A DNA stretch of 64,000 nt from Bradyrhizobium sp. Gha (GCF_900113735.1 NZ_FOQM01000016.1:99195-163194); one strand, 5' to 3'. Shown: positions 41,222 through 50,659, numbered from the stretch's first letter. Program-made: numbers and translations. Notes: generated by a model from the sequence alone, not told the origin.

Positions 41222-42103
41222 ATGGCGGCAGTAATCAAGAAGGTCGGCGTGATCGGCGCGGGGCAGATGGGCAATGGCATCGCGCATGTCGCGGCCCTGG
41301 CCGGATTCGACGTGGTGCTCAACGATATCTCGGCCGATCGTCTCAAGTCAGGCATGGCGACCATCAATGGCAATCTGGCGCGCCAGGTCTCCAAGAAGGG
41401 GGTCACCGAGGACGACAAGGCCAAGGCGATCGGGCGCATCAAGCTCGCCGAGAAGCTCGACGACCTCGCCGACTGCGATCTCGTGATCGAGACCGCAGTC
41501 GAGAAGGAAGAGGTCAAGCGCAAGATCTTCCACGACCTCTGCGCGATCTTGAAGCCGGAGGCGATCGTTGCCTCCGACACGTCCTCGATCTCGATCACCC
41601 GCCTTGCCGCCGCGACCGACCGGCCGGAGCGCTTCATCGGCATTCACTTCATGAATCCGGTGCCGCTGATGGAGCTGGTCGAGCTGATCCGCGGCATCGC
41701 CACCGATGATTCGACCTTCGAGGCGTCCAAGGAATTCGTCGCCAAGCTCGGCAAGCAGGTCGCGGTCTCCGAGGATTTCCCGGCCTTCATCGTCAACCGC
41801 ATTCTGCTGCCGATGATCAACGAGGCGATCTACACGCTGTATGAAGGCGTCGGCAACGTCGAGGCCATCGACGCGGCGATGAAGCTCGGCGCGCACCATC
41901 CGATGGGCCCGCTGGAACTCGCCGATTTCATCGGCCTCGATACCTGTCTGTCGATCATGCAGGTCCTGCATGAGGGGTTGGCCGACTCCAAGTACCGGCC
42001 GTGCCCCCTGCTGGTGAAATATGTCGAGGCCGGCTGGCTCGGGCGCAAGACCCAGCGCGGCTTTTACGACTATCGCGGCGCCAAGCCGGTTCCGACGCGG
42101 TAA
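41222..42103 (+). CDS. 3-hydroxybutyryl-CoA dehydrogenase
   Basis: 293 residues from the ATG at 41222. The NAD motif VGVIGAGQMGNGIAHVAA opens the protein; the catalytic His-Glu pair is in HFMNPVPLMELVELI, and HPMGPLELADFIGLD is the C-terminal dimer domain signature. It oxidises (S)-3-hydroxybutyryl-CoA in fatty-acid or PHB-related metabolism, and its position after etfBA is conserved in Bradyrhizobium. A GTG-rich leader upstream (41195) is not family-like. Confidence 0.94.
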   Translation: MAAVIKKVGVIGAGQMGNGIAHVAALAGFDVVLNDISADRLKSGMATINGNLARQVSKKGVTEDDKAKAIGRIKLAEKLDDLADCDLVIETAVEKEEVKRKIFHDLCAILKPEAIVASDTSSISITRLAAATDRPERFIGIHFMNPVPLMELVELIRGIATDDSTFEASKEFVAKLGKQVAVSEDFPAFIVNRILLPMINEAIYTLYEGVGNVEAIDAAMKLGAHHPMGPLELADFIGLDTCLSIMQVLHEGLADSKYRPCPLLVKYVEAGWLGRKTQRGFYDYRGAKPVPTR

Positions 42104-42182
42104 GGCCGTCAATCCGCTCCGTGACAATTCATGTCCAGTTAACCCACTCCGCCTAGGCTATCGCGGGTACGAGGGTTGCGTA

Positions 42183-42377
42183 ATGGACACCATGGCGATG
42201 GTCAGCACCATGCTGGCCTCTCAGCAAGGCGCGTTGCAGTCGAACATCGCGGCGACGCTGATGAAGCAGAACGCGGATGCGGAGAAATCCGCCGTCCTGA
42301 CGCTGATGGGCGCCGGTCAGCCTTCGCTTGCCAATGTCGGCCCCGGCGTCGGCGGCAACCTCAATATCTCTGCTTAA
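42183..42377 (+). CDS. Small protein, YjfB-like (putative motility protein family)
   Basis: 64 residues starting MDTMAMVSTMLASQQGALQ, an amphipathic Met/Ala-rich helix, then MKQNADAEKSAVLTLMG and a Gly-rich tail ending NISA. This resembles the YjfB family, named putative motility protein, although the evidence for motility is thin. GAGGG precedes the start. The last 4 bp overlap the end of the convergent tlpA gene. Confidence 0.6.
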   Translation: MDTMAMVSTMLASQQGALQSNIAATLMKQNADAEKSAVLTLMGAGQPSLANVGPGVGGNLNISA

Positions 42378-43051
42378 AAGGACGCAGCCGCCGGTCCTAG
42401 CGCGGCCCGCAGCAGCTTGAGCGCGTCATCGCTCGCCCATTCCGCCGGCCCCGCGATTGTCGCGATCTCGCAGCCCTGCGGATCGACCAGCACCGAGGTC
42501 GGCATGCCCAGGGCCCGACCTATTGATTTAAGATCTTGAAAAACCTTCGCTTTCTGATCCGTGAAATAGCCGAGACGGGTCAGATTGGCGTCCTTCAGGA
42601 AGTTTTTGGGCTTCTCCGGGTCGCGGGTGTCGATGTTGATCGCCACCACCTCGAAGTCAGGGCCTGAAAGCTTGGTCTGGAGCTGGTTCAGCGCCGGCAT
42701 TTCCTTGCGACAGGGCACGCACCAAGTGGCCCAGAGGTTCACCAGCAGCGTCTTGCCGCGGAAATCCGACAGCTTCCTCGGCTTGCCGTCGGCATCCTCG
42801 AAGGTCAGATCCGGCAGCTTGAGGGGCGCGCTCGCCATGGTCAGCGCCGCCACCTCGCCATGGGCAAGCGGAGCGATCTTCCGGGCCGTGGCGACAGCGG
42901 CCTTGCAGGCCGGATCGCCTGACGGGGCCCGGCTCAGGCCGAGCCCATACAGCGCGGCGAAGCCGGCCAGCCCACCGACCACTACGGTGGCGATCACGAT
43001 GGGGATCCGGCGCGTGGCGGAGGGCTTCTGGTCGAGCATATCGTTTGTCAT
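42374..43051 (-). CDS. tlpA: Thiol:disulfide interchange protein TlpA
   Basis: 225 residues: a signal-anchor helix (about 17-40), then a thioredoxin-like domain with WCVPC (Cys111, Cys114) in NLWATWCVPCRKEMPAL. Two further cysteines (49 and 195) match the structural disulfide known in Bradyrhizobium japonicum TlpA. The protein is periplasmic and membrane-anchored, and reduces the Cu centre proteins for cytochrome aa3 assembly. It is divergent from argH, the layout known in B. japonicum. Confidence 0.95.
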   Translation of the reverse strand: MTNDMLDQKPSATRRIPIVIATVVVGGLAGFAALYGLGLSRAPSGDPACKAAVATARKIAPLAHGEVAALTMASAPLKLPDLTFEDADGKPRKLSDFRGKTLLVNLWATWCVPCRKEMPALNQLQTKLSGPDFEVVAINIDTRDPEKPKNFLKDANLTRLGYFTDQKAKVFQDLKSIGRALGMPTSVLVDPQGCEIATIAGPAEWASDDALKLLRAALGPAAASF

Positions 43052-43136
43052 CCGGTCGCAGATATGGCTATCAGGGGCCTCTTAATACGGCTGGCTTCCG
43101 CCAGCAAACATGCGGCAAAGGCGTGAGCAGGGGATC

Positions 43137-44534
43137 ATGAGCAACAAGATGTGGGGCGGCCGGTTCTCGGAACGTCCCGATGAGATCATGGAAGAGATCA
43201 ACGTCTCCATCGACGTCGATCGTCACCTCTTTGCCCAGGACATTGCCGCGTCCAAGGCCCACGCCGCGATGCTGGCCAGCCAGGGCATCATCACGGCCTC
43301 TGATGCGAAAAATATCGGCAAGGGTCTAGACACGATTTTGTCAGAGATCGGCAAGGGCGACTTCGAATTCAAGCGCGCGCTCGAGGACATCCATATGAAT
43401 GTCGAGAGCCGCCTGTCGGAGCTGATCGGTCCCGCCGCCGGCCGCCTGCACACCGCACGCTCGCGCAACGATCAGGTCGCGACCGATTTCCGTCTCTATG
43501 TCCGCGATATCGTCGACGAGACCGACGCCGCGCTCGCCGCGTTCCAGCAGGCGCTGGTGGATCGTGCGCTCGAACACGCCGGCACCGTGATGCCCGGCTT
43601 CACCCATCTCCAGACCGCGCAGCCCGTGACCTTCGGCCACCATCTGCTCGCCTATGTCGAGATGGCCGCGCGCGACCGCGGCCGTTTCCAGGACGCGCGC
43701 AAGCGGCTCAATGAATCGCCGCTGGGCGCCGCCGCGCTCGCCGGCACCTCGTTCCCGATCGACCGCCACGCCACCGCGAAGGCGCTCGGCTTCGATCGGC
43801 CGATGGCGAATTCGCTGGATGCGGTGTCCGATCGCGACTTCGTGCTTGAGACGCTCTCGGCGGCCTCGATCTGCGCCGTGCATATGTCGCGTTTTGCCGA
43901 GGAGATCGTGATCTGGACCTCGCCGCTGGTGGGCATGATCCGCCTCAGCGACAAGTTCACCACCGGCTCCTCGATCATGCCGCAGAAGCGCAATCCTGAT
44001 GCCGCCGAGCTCGTGCGCGCCAAGACCGGTCGCGTCATCGGCGCGCTCAACGGTCTCCTGATCGTGATGAAAGGCCTGCCGCTCGCCTATCAAAAAGACA
44101 TGCAGGAGGACAAGCAGGGCGCCATGGAGGGCTTTGCCGCGCTGTCGCTCGCGATCCGCGCCATGACCGGCATGGTCCGCGATCTCGTGCCTGACGAAGC
44201 TAGGATGAGGCTTGCTGCCGGCGAGGGTTACGCCACAGCGACCGATCTCGCCGATTGGCTGGTGCGGACGCTGAAGATGCCGTTCCGCGAGGCCCATCAC
44301 GTCACCGGCCGCATCGTCGCCAAGGCTGCCGAGAGCGGCATGGCGCTGCACGAGCTGCCGCTGGCGGAGATGCAGGCGATCGAGCCCAAAATCACCAGGG
44401 ACGTGCTCGGCGTGCTCTCGGTCGAATCGTCGGTGAAGAGCCGGACCAGCTTCGGCGGCACCGCGCCGAAGAACGTGGCGTCCCAGGCCAAAGCCTGGGC
44501 CAAGCGGCTGGAAAAAGAGCGAAAATTGGGCTGA
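43137..44534 (+). CDS. argH: Argininosuccinate lyase
   Basis: 465 residues from the ATG at 43137 (the codons upstream are not family-like). MWGGRFSERPDEIM opens it, HTARSRNDQVATDFRLY and the signature TGSSIMPQKRNPD are intact. It splits argininosuccinate to arginine and fumarate, the last step of arginine synthesis. Next to tlpA and followed by lptM and lysA, as in Bradyrhizobium. Confidence 0.97.
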   Translation: MSNKMWGGRFSERPDEIMEEINVSIDVDRHLFAQDIAASKAHAAMLASQGIITASDAKNIGKGLDTILSEIGKGDFEFKRALEDIHMNVESRLSELIGPAAGRLHTARSRNDQVATDFRLYVRDIVDETDAALAAFQQALVDRALEHAGTVMPGFTHLQTAQPVTFGHHLLAYVEMAARDRGRFQDARKRLNESPLGAAALAGTSFPIDRHATAKALGFDRPMANSLDAVSDRDFVLETLSAASICAVHMSRFAEEIVIWTSPLVGMIRLSDKFTTGSSIMPQKRNPDAAELVRAKTGRVIGALNGLLIVMKGLPLAYQKDMQEDKQGAMEGFAALSLAIRAMTGMVRDLVPDEARMRLAAGEGYATATDLADWLVRTLKMPFREAHHVTGRIVAKAAESGMALHELPLAEMQAIEPKITRDVLGVLSVESSVKSRTSFGGTAPKNVASQAKAWAKRLEKERKLG

Positions 44535-44627
44535 GGACCGAAATTTGACCGACCTTCCGTGGCCTTCCGGCACTCGCCAGACCGGGCCAACCTCTGTATG
44601 GTGCGGCCGCATCGTGGGGATTTCGTC

Positions 44628-44918
44628 GTGACGTCAAAGTTTCGCCCGGCCGGCTCGGGGTGGGCCATCATCGTCTTGAGCCTGAGCGCGCTTGCGCTCG
44701 CCGGTTGTGGCCGCCGGGGCCCGCTCGACCTTCCGCCGACCGCCTCCAACGCGTCCACGGCCAACATCGCCGCGCCTGGTGACACCGAGACCGAAGCCCA
44801 GAAGACGCCGAGCGTGTTCAATCCGACCTATGGTTCGGAGGCACCGCCGGCGGCGGCCAAGGGCAGGAAGAAAACGTTTATCCTCGACCCGCTCCTGGAC
44901 GAAACGCCCAGCCGGTAG
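44628..44918 (+). CDS. Small lipoprotein, LptM/YifL-like
   Basis: 96 residues from the GTG at 44628 (GGGGA upstream); an ATG at 44598 is an alternative. Lipobox LALAGC puts the lipidated cysteine at 27, followed by GRRGPLDLPP, the conserved block of the LptM (YifL) family, and a disordered Ala/Thr/Pro tail. LptM helps LptD oxidative maturation in enterobacteria; the same job here is inferred. Its position directly before lysA is also conserved in other bacteria. Confidence 0.85.
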   Translation: MTSKFRPAGSGWAIIVLSLSALALAGCGRRGPLDLPPTASNASTANIAAPGDTETEAQKTPSVFNPTYGSEAPPAAAKGRKKTFILDPLLDETPSR

Positions 44919-44941
44919 GCTGGGGCAATCGAGCTAACGCC

Positions 44942-46207
44942 ATGAACCATTTCGACTACCGCAACGGCGTGCTGCACGCCGAGGCCATCAACCTGTCCGA
45001 GCTGGCTGCGACCGTCGGCACGCCGTTCTATTGTTATTCGACCGCGACGCTGGAGCGCCATTACCGCGTCTTCGCCGATGCCTTTGCCGGCGAGAAGGTC
45101 CTGGTCTGCTACGCCATGAAGGCGAACTCCAACCAGTCGGTGCTGCGCACGCTGGCGAGGCTCGGCGCCGGCGCTGACGTGGTTTCGGGCGGCGAACTGA
45201 AGCGCGCATTGGCGGCCGGCATCCCCGCCAGCAAGATCGTGTTCTCCGGCGTGGGCAAGACCGAGACCGAGCTGCGTTCGGCGCTGGCCGCCGACATCCG
45301 CTGTCTCAATGTCGAATCCGAGCCCGAGCTGGAGCTGCTGTCGCGGCTTGCGACCGAGATGGGCAAGACCGCGCGCATCTCCATCCGCGTCAATCCTGAT
45401 GTCGATGCAGGCACCCACGCCAAGATCTCCACCGGCAGATCCGAGAACAAGTTCGGCATTCCGATCGTGCACGCGCGCGAGGTCTACGCGCGCGCCGCGA
45501 AGCTTCCCGGCATCGAGGTAACAGGCGCCGACGTTCACATCGGCAGCCAGATCACTGACCTTTCGAAGATGGAGATCGCGTTCCGCATCCTCTCCGAATT
45601 CGTGCAGACACTGCGCGCCGACGGCCACAACATCAGCCACGTCGATTTCGGCGGCGGGCTCGGCATTCCCTATTACATGGATCGCGAGGCACCGCCGGCG
45701 CCCGATGCCTACGCCGCGATGGTCAAGCGCGTCAGCCACAATCTCGGCTGCACCCTGATGTTCGAGCCGGGCCGCATGATCGTCGGCAATGCGGGCATCC
45801 TCGTCGCCAAGGTGATCTATGTGAAGCACGGCGACGGCAAGAACTTCGTCATCATCGATGCCGCCATGAATGACCTGATCCGCCCGACGCTGTACGAGGC
45901 GCATCACGACATTCTGCCGGTGACGCAGCCGGCGAAGGGAGCGGCGACCATCATGGCCGACGTCGTTGGCCCGGTCTGCGAGACCGGCGACTATCTCGCG
46001 CTTGATCGCACTTTGCCGGCGCCGAAGCCGGGCGATCTCATCGCCATCATGACATCAGGCGCCTATGGCGCGGTGCAGGCCGGTACTTACAACACCCGCC
46101 CGCTGGTGCCGGAAGTGCTGGTGAAGGGCGATCAGTATGCCGTCGTGCGCCCCCGCATCGAGGTCGAGCAGCTCATCGCCATGGACACGCCCGCGCCTTG
46201 GCTGTGA
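44942..46207 (+). CDS. lysA: Diaminopimelate decarboxylase
   Basis: 421 residues, fold-type III PLP enzyme. The PLP lysine is in CYAMKANSNQSVL, the His/Gly loop is DVHIGSQITDL, the Gly-rich loop DFGGGLGIPY and EPGRMIVGNAG follows; CETGDYLALDR provides the active-site cysteine of the partner subunit. It makes lysine from meso-DAP. The start is 23 bp after lptM. Confidence 0.97.
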   Translation: MNHFDYRNGVLHAEAINLSELAATVGTPFYCYSTATLERHYRVFADAFAGEKVLVCYAMKANSNQSVLRTLARLGAGADVVSGGELKRALAAGIPASKIVFSGVGKTETELRSALAADIRCLNVESEPELELLSRLATEMGKTARISIRVNPDVDAGTHAKISTGRSENKFGIPIVHAREVYARAAKLPGIEVTGADVHIGSQITDLSKMEIAFRILSEFVQTLRADGHNISHVDFGGGLGIPYYMDREAPPAPDAYAAMVKRVSHNLGCTLMFEPGRMIVGNAGILVAKVIYVKHGDGKNFVIIDAAMNDLIRPTLYEAHHDILPVTQPAKGAATIMADVVGPVCETGDYLALDRTLPAPKPGDLIAIMTSGAYGAVQAGTYNTRPLVPEVLVKGDQYAVVRPRIEVEQLIAMDTPAPWL

Positions 46208-46219
46208 TGGGTTCGGGCC

Positions 46220-47128
46220 CTATTTCCCCGCCGATCCGCCCTTCGCTCCGCCGACCACGACGCCAGCCTTGCTCTCGATCGGCTTGATCGCCGCGGTGAA
46301 ATCGGACTCGGCGCCTTCCGCAGCTATCACCGTTTCCCACAGCCGTCCGACGGCATCGGCAACCTCCATCGACAGGCCGAGCTGCTTCATCTCCTCCAGC
46401 GCGAGCCGGACGTCCTTCACCATCAATCCAGTGGCGAAGCCGAAGTCGAAGCTGCGCGGCAGCACCGAGCGCGGAAACTTGTCGCGGCTTGCAGTGTTCA
46501 TGCCGGAGCCCGCATTGATGACGTCGATCATCACGGCCGGATCGAGCCCGGCTTTCACGCCCATCACCACGGCTTCCGAGGTCGCCACGATGGCGGTGGC
46601 CGAGAGGAAATTGTTGGCGAGCTTCATGGTCTGTGCCGCGCCCGGCTTCTCGCCGATGAAGAACACTTTTCCGATCACGTCGAGAACAGGCTTGAGCAGC
46701 TCGAAGTCGGCCTTGGGCCCCGATACCATCACCGCGAGCGTGCCCTTCTCGGCGCCGCCGACGCCGCCGGACACCGGGCAGTCGATCTGCACGATGTTGC
46801 GCGTGGCAAGACAGTCGTGAATCTTCGCTGCCATCGCCGAGCCGACGGTCGACAGATCGATGAAACGCTTGACGCGGCTCCCCTCGATCACGCCGTTCGC
46901 GCCCGTGGCAACGTCGAGCGAGGCTTGCAGCGATGGCAGGCTCGCCATCACGGTCTCGACCTTGTCGGCGACGTCCTTCGGCGATGTCGCAGCGGTGGCG
47001 CCGCGCGCCACAAGCTTGTCGACGACCTCGTTGCGGGTGTCGAACACGACGAGGGTGTGGCCGGCCTCGATCAGCCGCCGCGCCATCGGAAAACCCATGT
47101 TTCCGAGGCCGATGAATCCGATGTCCAT
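46220..47128 (-). CDS. NAD(P)-dependent beta-hydroxyacid dehydrogenase (3-hydroxyisobutyrate dehydrogenase family)
   Basis: 302 residues. GFIGLGNMGFPMARRLIEAGH is the Rossmann loop, CPVSGGVGGAEKGTL the substrate loop and KLANNFLSATAIVATSEAV carries the catalytic lysine. The family includes 3-hydroxyisobutyrate, tartronate semialdehyde and related reductases; the substrate cannot be chosen from sequence. It converges with lysA (12-bp gap) and follows the CMD-family gene behind a repeat. Confidence 0.88.
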   Translation of the reverse strand: MDIGFIGLGNMGFPMARRLIEAGHTLVVFDTRNEVVDKLVARGATAATSPKDVADKVETVMASLPSLQASLDVATGANGVIEGSRVKRFIDLSTVGSAMAAKIHDCLATRNIVQIDCPVSGGVGGAEKGTLAVMVSGPKADFELLKPVLDVIGKVFFIGEKPGAAQTMKLANNFLSATAIVATSEAVVMGVKAGLDPAVMIDVINAGSGMNTASRDKFPRSVLPRSFDFGFATGLMVKDVRLALEEMKQLGLSMEVADAVGRLWETVIAAEGAESDFTAAIKPIESKAGVVVGGAKGGSAGK

Positions 47129-47147
47129 GGTGCTGTTTCCTCAGGTC

Positions 47148-47233
47148 GTCATTGCGAGGATCGAAGCGGCGAAGTCAATCCAGGCTGTTTCTGCGGGGGG
47201 ATCTCTGAATTGCTTCGCTTCGCTCGCAATGAC
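47148..47233. repeat. Dispersed 75-86 bp palindromic repeat, complete copy
   Basis: GTCATTGCGAG (47148-47158) and CTCGCAATGAC (47223-47233) are exact complements; the inside contains GAATTGCTTCGCTTCG and a degenerate CAATCCAGG. Same family as the elements at 10.6, 50.5, 62.5 and 63.6 kb. It stands between two minus-strand genes that may share a transcript. Confidence 0.8.
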
Positions 47234-47264
47234 GGAACGATACGTTGAATGCTTGGCTCACGCC

Positions 47265-47642
47265 TTACCCGTCGATCTCGGCGAATACCTCGCGCGCGAT
47301 GCGGAAACTGTCGACGGCGGCCGGCATGCCGCCATAGATCGCGACCTGCATCAGGATCTCGCGGATCTCGTCGCGGCTGACGCCGTTGGTGAGCGCGCCC
47401 TTCAGATGGGCGCGGAATTCGTGCTGGCGGTTGAGGATCGCGATCATGGCGATGTTGAGCATGCTGCGGGTCTTGCGCGGCAGCTCCTCGCGGCCCCATA
47501 CCGTGCCCCAGCAATATTCGTTGAGCATCTCCTGGAACGGACGGTTGAAATCGTCGACGTTCTTCAGTGCGTTGTTGACATAGGCCTCGCCCAGCACCGC
47601 CTTGCGGACTTCCAGGCCCTTGTCGTGCATCTTCTTGTCCAT
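47265..47642 (-). CDS. Carboxymuconolactone decarboxylase family protein
   Basis: 125 residues with the PcaC-type pattern: EYCWGTVWGREELPRKTRSMLNIAM, then NRQHEFRAHLKGALTNGVSRDEI and QVAIYGGMPAAVDSF. It closely resembles 4-carboxymuconolactone decarboxylase, which acts after protocatechuate ring cleavage. However, it lacks pca neighbours and pairs with a beta-hydroxyacid dehydrogenase, so a related non-PcaC role is also possible. Confidence 0.8.
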   Translation of the reverse strand: MDKKMHDKGLEVRKAVLGEAYVNNALKNVDDFNRPFQEMLNEYCWGTVWGREELPRKTRSMLNIAMIAILNRQHEFRAHLKGALTNGVSRDEIREILMQVAIYGGMPAAVDSFRIAREVFAEIDG

Positions 47643-47818
47643 GACGTTTCCTCTTCTCGCTTCATTCCCCGAGGGATGGCGCCGCGGAAGTTACGGGGTT
47701 GCCCCTCGCCAGTCACGTCCCCGTGTTATGCGGGAAAAGGGGTCTCTCCCGTACGGGAACGGATGCCTCAGTGCTGCCGTTGTGGTACGCTTCTCTACCG
47801 GGCAACCTGGAGAGTTGA

Positions 47819-50449
47819 TTGAACGGCGCCCCCCCCGACCCGTCAGACCCGATCCGTGATGGCGATGCTCTGTCGCGGTTGAAGCTGGCGCAGGCCCTCG
47901 ATCGGTCCACCTACGCTATCGCATGGGAGCGGGCCTGGCCCGGTCTGGCGCGCGTCCTCACCGTTATCGGCCTGTTTCTGGTGGTGTCCTGGGCGGGCCT
48001 CTGGCTGGCTTTGCCCTCCGTGGCGCGCGCCATCGGCCTCGTCATGTTCGCGAGCCTTGCGGTCGCCGCGCTGTTCCCGCTGGTTCGTTTTCGCTGGCCG
48101 AGCCGCGAAGAGGCGCTCGCACGGCTCGATCGCGGTTCGGGCATCCGCCACCGTCCCGCCACGACACTCACGGACACACTGACCTCGCAAGACCCGGTCG
48201 CGCAGGCGCTCTGGCGGGCTCAGCGCGAGCGCACGCTGGCCTCGCTCAAGCGCATCCGGGCCGGTCTGCCTCATCCGCGGCTCGCCATCCACGATCCCTG
48301 GGCCCTGCGCGCGCTGGTCATGGTGATGCTGGTCGCGACCTTCTTTGCCGCCGGCGACGAGCGCGCGATGCGGTTGGGCGCGGCCTTCGACTGGAACGGC
48401 GTGCTGGCGCCGACCAATGTCCGCGTCGACGCCTGGGTCACGCCGCCGCTCTACACCGGAAAGCCGCCGGTGATCCTGTCGGCCGCCAACAAGGAGGCGG
48501 CGGCGCTGCCGGTCTCCGGCCCGCTCGCCGTTCCCGCGGGTTCGACCCTGATCGTGCGATCCTCCGGCGGCAGCCTGGATGTCGTGACCTCCGGCGGCCT
48601 GAAGGAAGTCGCGCCGACCGAGGCCGCACCGAAGGGCACCAACGAAAAGCATTTCACCATCGCCGGCGACGGCACCGCGCATGTCCGCGCGCCCTCGGGC
48701 CAGCCGCAATGGGCTTTCGCAGCGACGCCGGACCGTCCGCCGACCATCGCGCTCGCCAAGGATCCGGAGCGTCAGGCGCGCGGCGCGCTCCAGCTCGTCT
48801 ACAAGATCGAGGATGATTACGGCGTCACCGGCGCCGAGGCGCAGGTTGCGGCGCGCACCAATGATGCCGCCAAGGGCGGTGACGGCAAGGCCGATAACAA
48901 GACCGACAAGACCGCGGCGCGACCGCTGTTCCAGCCGCCGCAATTCCCGCTCGTGCTGCCGAACGCGCGCACCCGTAACGGCGTCGGCCAGACGGTGAAG
49001 GATCTTAGCGAGGATCCCTATGCCGGCGCCGACGTCACGTTGACGCTCACCGCCAAGGACGAGGCCGGCAACGAGGCGCGAAGCGAACCCTTCAACATGC
49101 GCTTGCCGGAGCGTCTGTTCACCAAACCCTTGGCGCGCGCGCTGATCGAGCAACGTCGTATCCTCGCGCTCGACGCCAACAGGAATTCCGACGTCTATAC
49201 CGCGCTCGATGCGCTGATGATCGCGCCCGAACTGTTCACGCAGGAGACGGGACAATATCTCGGCCTCTACAGTGTCACGCGCCAGCTCGAGGCGGCGCGC
49301 ACCGACGACGCGCTGCGCGAGGTGGTGGCGAGCCTGTGGGCGCTCGCGGTGACGATCGAGGACGGCAACATCTCCGACGTCGAGAAGGCGTTGCGCGCGG
49401 CGCAGGACGCGCTCAAGCAGGCGCTGGAGCGCGGCGCCAGCGACGAGGAGATCAAGAAGCTCACGCAGGATCTGCGGGCGGCGCTGGACAATTTCATGCG
49501 CCAGCTGGCCGAACAGTTTCGCAACAACAAGGACGCGCAAAATCTCGCGCGCCCGCTCGATCCGAACACGAAGATCCTGCGCCAGCAGGACCTCCAGAAC
49601 ATGATCGACCGTATGGAGCGCCTGTCGCGCTCCGGCGACAAGGACGCGGCCAAGCAGCTGCTCGACCAGCTTCAGCAGATGCTGGAGGGGCTGCAGATGG
49701 CGCAGCCGGGACAGTCCGGCGAAAGCGACATGGAGCAGGCGCTGAACGAGCTCGGCGACATGATCCGCAAGCAGCAGCAATTGCGCGACAGGACCTACAA
49801 GCAGGGCCAGGATTCGCGTCGCGACCGCATGCGCGGCAAGCAGCAGGGCGACCAGTCGATGTCGGACCTGCAGCAGGACCAGCAGGCGCTGCGCGACCGC
49901 CTGAAGAAGCTCCAGGACGAAATGGCCAAGCGCGGCCTCTCGCAAAAGGGTCAGAAAGGCCAGCAAGGACAGAAGGGACAGCAGCAGGGCCAGCAAGGCG
50001 ACCAGGGCCAGGACGGCGATCAGGACGCCGACCAGGGCGATGATGACGGCGGGCTCGATTCCGCCGACAGCGCCATGGGTGACGCCGGCTCGAAGCTCGG
50101 CGAAGGCAATGCCGACGGTGCAGTGGATTCCCAGGGCAAGGCGCTGGATGCGATGCGCAAGGGTGCGCAGAAGATGGCTGAAGCGATGCAGCAGGGCGAC
50201 GGCGACGGCCAGGGAGATGGTCCCGGCAATCGCGCCGGCCGCCAGCAGAGTGGCGGGAATCAGACTGATCCGCTCGGCCGTCCGCTTCGCCGCGGCGATC
50301 TCGGTGACGATTACACGGTCAAGATTCCCGGCGAGATCGACGTGCAGCGCGTCCGCCGCATCCTCGAAGAGCTGCGCCGCCGCCTCGGCGACCCCTCGCG
50401 CCCGCAGATCGAGCTCGATTACATCGAGCGGCTGCTGAAGGATTTTTGA
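47819..50449 (+). CDS. TIGR02302 (DUF4175) family membrane protein
   Basis: 876 residues from a TTG at 47819. An N-terminal part has two hydrophobic segments near 43-90 and a third near 160-175, then a large periplasmic region with WVTPPLYTGKPP, and a long Gln/Lys/Asp-rich tail. The tail (about 690-790) is highly repetitive in Gln-Gly-Lys and Gln-Gly-Asp units. This is the alphaproteobacterial TIGR02302 family, sometimes called large Ala/Gln-rich, whose function is unknown. Alone on the plus strand. Confidence 0.85.
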   Translation: MNGAPPDPSDPIRDGDALSRLKLAQALDRSTYAIAWERAWPGLARVLTVIGLFLVVSWAGLWLALPSVARAIGLVMFASLAVAALFPLVRFRWPSREEALARLDRGSGIRHRPATTLTDTLTSQDPVAQALWRAQRERTLASLKRIRAGLPHPRLAIHDPWALRALVMVMLVATFFAAGDERAMRLGAAFDWNGVLAPTNVRVDAWVTPPLYTGKPPVILSAANKEAAALPVSGPLAVPAGSTLIVRSSGGSLDVVTSGGLKEVAPTEAAPKGTNEKHFTIAGDGTAHVRAPSGQPQWAFAATPDRPPTIALAKDPERQARGALQLVYKIEDDYGVTGAEAQVAARTNDAAKGGDGKADNKTDKTAARPLFQPPQFPLVLPNARTRNGVGQTVKDLSEDPYAGADVTLTLTAKDEAGNEARSEPFNMRLPERLFTKPLARALIEQRRILALDANRNSDVYTALDALMIAPELFTQETGQYLGLYSVTRQLEAARTDDALREVVASLWALAVTIEDGNISDVEKALRAAQDALKQALERGASDEEIKKLTQDLRAALDNFMRQLAEQFRNNKDAQNLARPLDPNTKILRQQDLQNMIDRMERLSRSGDKDAAKQLLDQLQQMLEGLQMAQPGQSGESDMEQALNELGDMIRKQQQLRDRTYKQGQDSRRDRMRGKQQGDQSMSDLQQDQQALRDRLKKLQDEMAKRGLSQKGQKGQQGQKGQQQGQQGDQGQDGDQDADQGDDDGGLDSADSAMGDAGSKLGEGNADGAVDSQGKALDAMRKGAQKMAEAMQQGDGDGQGDGPGNRAGRQQSGGNQTDPLGRPLRRGDLGDDYTVKIPGEIDVQRVRRILEELRRRLGDPSRPQIELDYIERLLKDF

Positions 50450-50470
50450 GGGCTAGGCTCTCGATACTCC

Positions 50471-50640
50471 GTCGTTGCGAGCGCAGCGAAGCAACCCGGA
50501 ATCTTTCCGCGGAGAGATTTCATCGCCGTCACCCCGAGATGGCCCGCTTCTTCAGCGGCCCTCGAAGGGCGACGGCTCCACTGGTGCCCGTACATCCTTC
50601 GAGGCTCGCAAGAACTCGCACCTCAGCAATGACAGATCAG
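50471..50640. repeat. Mosaic of intergenic palindromic repeats
   Basis: The first 35 bp (GTCGTTGCGAGCGCAGCGAAGCAA, then CCCGGAATC) match half of the 62.5-kb repeat; the rest (CACCCCGAGATGG, CCTCGAAGGG, CCTTCGAGG, CTCGCACCTCAG) is a second palindromic family. No gene is seen between 50450 and 50659. Confidence 0.6.
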
Positions 50641-50659
50641 GAGTTGCGCTACGTAGGGG

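Noticed and set aside
43341..44612. 423-codon minus-strand frame over argH
   Set aside because: argH is complete on the other strand with its signature motif.
47843..49996. 717-codon minus-strand frame rich in Leu and Arg
   Set aside because: The Leu-rich sequence is the antisense of the Gln-rich tract (CAG/CTG) of the TIGR02302 gene.
49924..50045. Q-G-K/Q-G-D repeat region considered as a DNA repeat or CRISPR-like tract
   Set aside because: The period follows codons and the spacing is irregular; it is protein low complexity within a long intact gene.
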